This document shows positions 5,183 through 5,340 of a stretch of 5,340 nucleotides of DNA, piece by piece. Origin of the DNA: Alcaligenaceae bacterium (lineage in GTDB: Bacteria; Pseudomonadota; Gammaproteobacteria; Burkholderiales; Burkholderiaceae_B); NCBI GenBank assembly GCA_029265335.1, contig JAJUJN010000171.1, positions 1-5,340 of the forward strand, in the 5' to 3' direction. The notes under the pieces were generated by a model. That model was not told the origin of the DNA and searched no databases. It saw only the letters and a list, made by a program, of their open reading frames with translations. Numbering within the stretch: position 1 is the stretch's first letter; each line of letters begins with the position of its first letter. The position numbers were made by a program, and so were the translations under genes.

Positions 5183-5340
5183 GTGTCTCATCTCTTTACC
5201 CAAATCGACCCCAAGCGCACCGCCGTGATCGTGGTGGATATGCAGTCGGATTTTGTGTCGAAAGACGGGGGCTTGCATGCCCGTATGGCTTACGACATGG
5301 CCCCACGTTTGGCCGAAACACTCAAGTTCTGCCGCGAACA
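5183..5340 (+). CDS. Isochorismatase-family cysteine hydrolase, N-terminal part (right end cut)
   Basis: Only 52 residues are visible before the window ends. They begin MSHLFTQIDPKRTAVIVVDM and continue QSDFVSKDGG, the typical opening of isochorismatase-like hydrolases (isochorismatase, nicotinamidase, N-carbamoylsarcosine amidase, RutB). D19 in VVDMQ is the expected Asp of the Cys-Lys-Asp triad; the Lys and Cys lie beyond the edge. The GTG at 5183 is preceded by a strong AGGGAGG (5171-5177) at 5 nt, which fixes the start. It is divergent from dadA and has its own candidate promoter at 5075-5103. The substrate cannot be determined from this fragment; amide or carbamoyl hydrolysis is as likely as isochorismate. 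Confidence 0.85.
   Translation, partial: MSHLFTQIDPKRTAVIVVDMQSDFVSKDGGLHARMAYDMAPRLAETLKFCRE

Noticed and set aside
1..5340. Mobile elements, CRISPR arrays, tRNA/rRNA genes, defence or toxin-antitoxin modules
   Set aside because: I saw no transposase or integrase motifs, regularly spaced repeats, cloverleaf sequence or small toxin-antitoxin pair on either strand.

Overview
This window is high-GC bacterial DNA with tightly packed genes on both strands. Two of its three 3'-end junctions are convergent with essentially no spacer. The gene set points to a proteobacterium, most likely a betaproteobacterium of the Burkholderiales/Alcaligenaceae type: canonical PdxA, a SUOX-like/cytochrome c fusion, and pyrE divergent from an ExoIII-family gene. 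This assignment rests on protein resemblance and gene order, and no database search was possible.

Layout: (1) 1-414 (+) is the C-terminal part of pdxA (vitamin B6 synthesis), cut by the left edge. (2) 411-1244 (+) is a secreted c-type cytochrome with an N-terminal domain resembling a sulfite-oxidase/molybdopterin-binding fold; it overlaps pdxA by ATGA. (3) 1217-1900 (-) is pyrE (orotate phosphoribosyltransferase), whose 3' end overlaps the cytochrome gene tail to tail by 28 bp. (4) 1901-2132 is a divergent control region between pyrE and xth. (5) 2133-2915 (+) is an exonuclease III with its catalytic residues intact. (6) 2924-3706 (+) is a hydroxypyruvate isomerase-family TIM-barrel enzyme, 8 bp behind xth and probably co-transcribed. 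(7) 3714-4949 (-) is a DadA-like FAD-dependent D-amino-acid dehydrogenase, ending 7 bp from hyi. (8) 4950-5182 is a divergent control region with one plausible sigma-70 promoter per direction and several inverted repeats. (9) 5183 to the right edge (+) is the start of an isochorismatase-family cysteine hydrolase.

The genes are mainly housekeeping (B6, pyrimidine nucleotides, DNA repair) plus small-molecule catabolism (hydroxypyruvate/tetronate-type isomerase, D-amino-acid oxidation, amide/isochorismatase-type hydrolysis). I see no mobile element, CRISPR array, tRNA, rRNA, phage gene or defence system, and no convincing evidence of a wholly new system. The points most worth a second look are the SUOX-like/cytochrome c fusion, the active-looking ExoIII at a locus that in Pseudomonas holds the nuclease-dead regulator Crc, the inverted repeats straddling stop codons at both convergent junctions, and the structured divergent region around 5010-5165.
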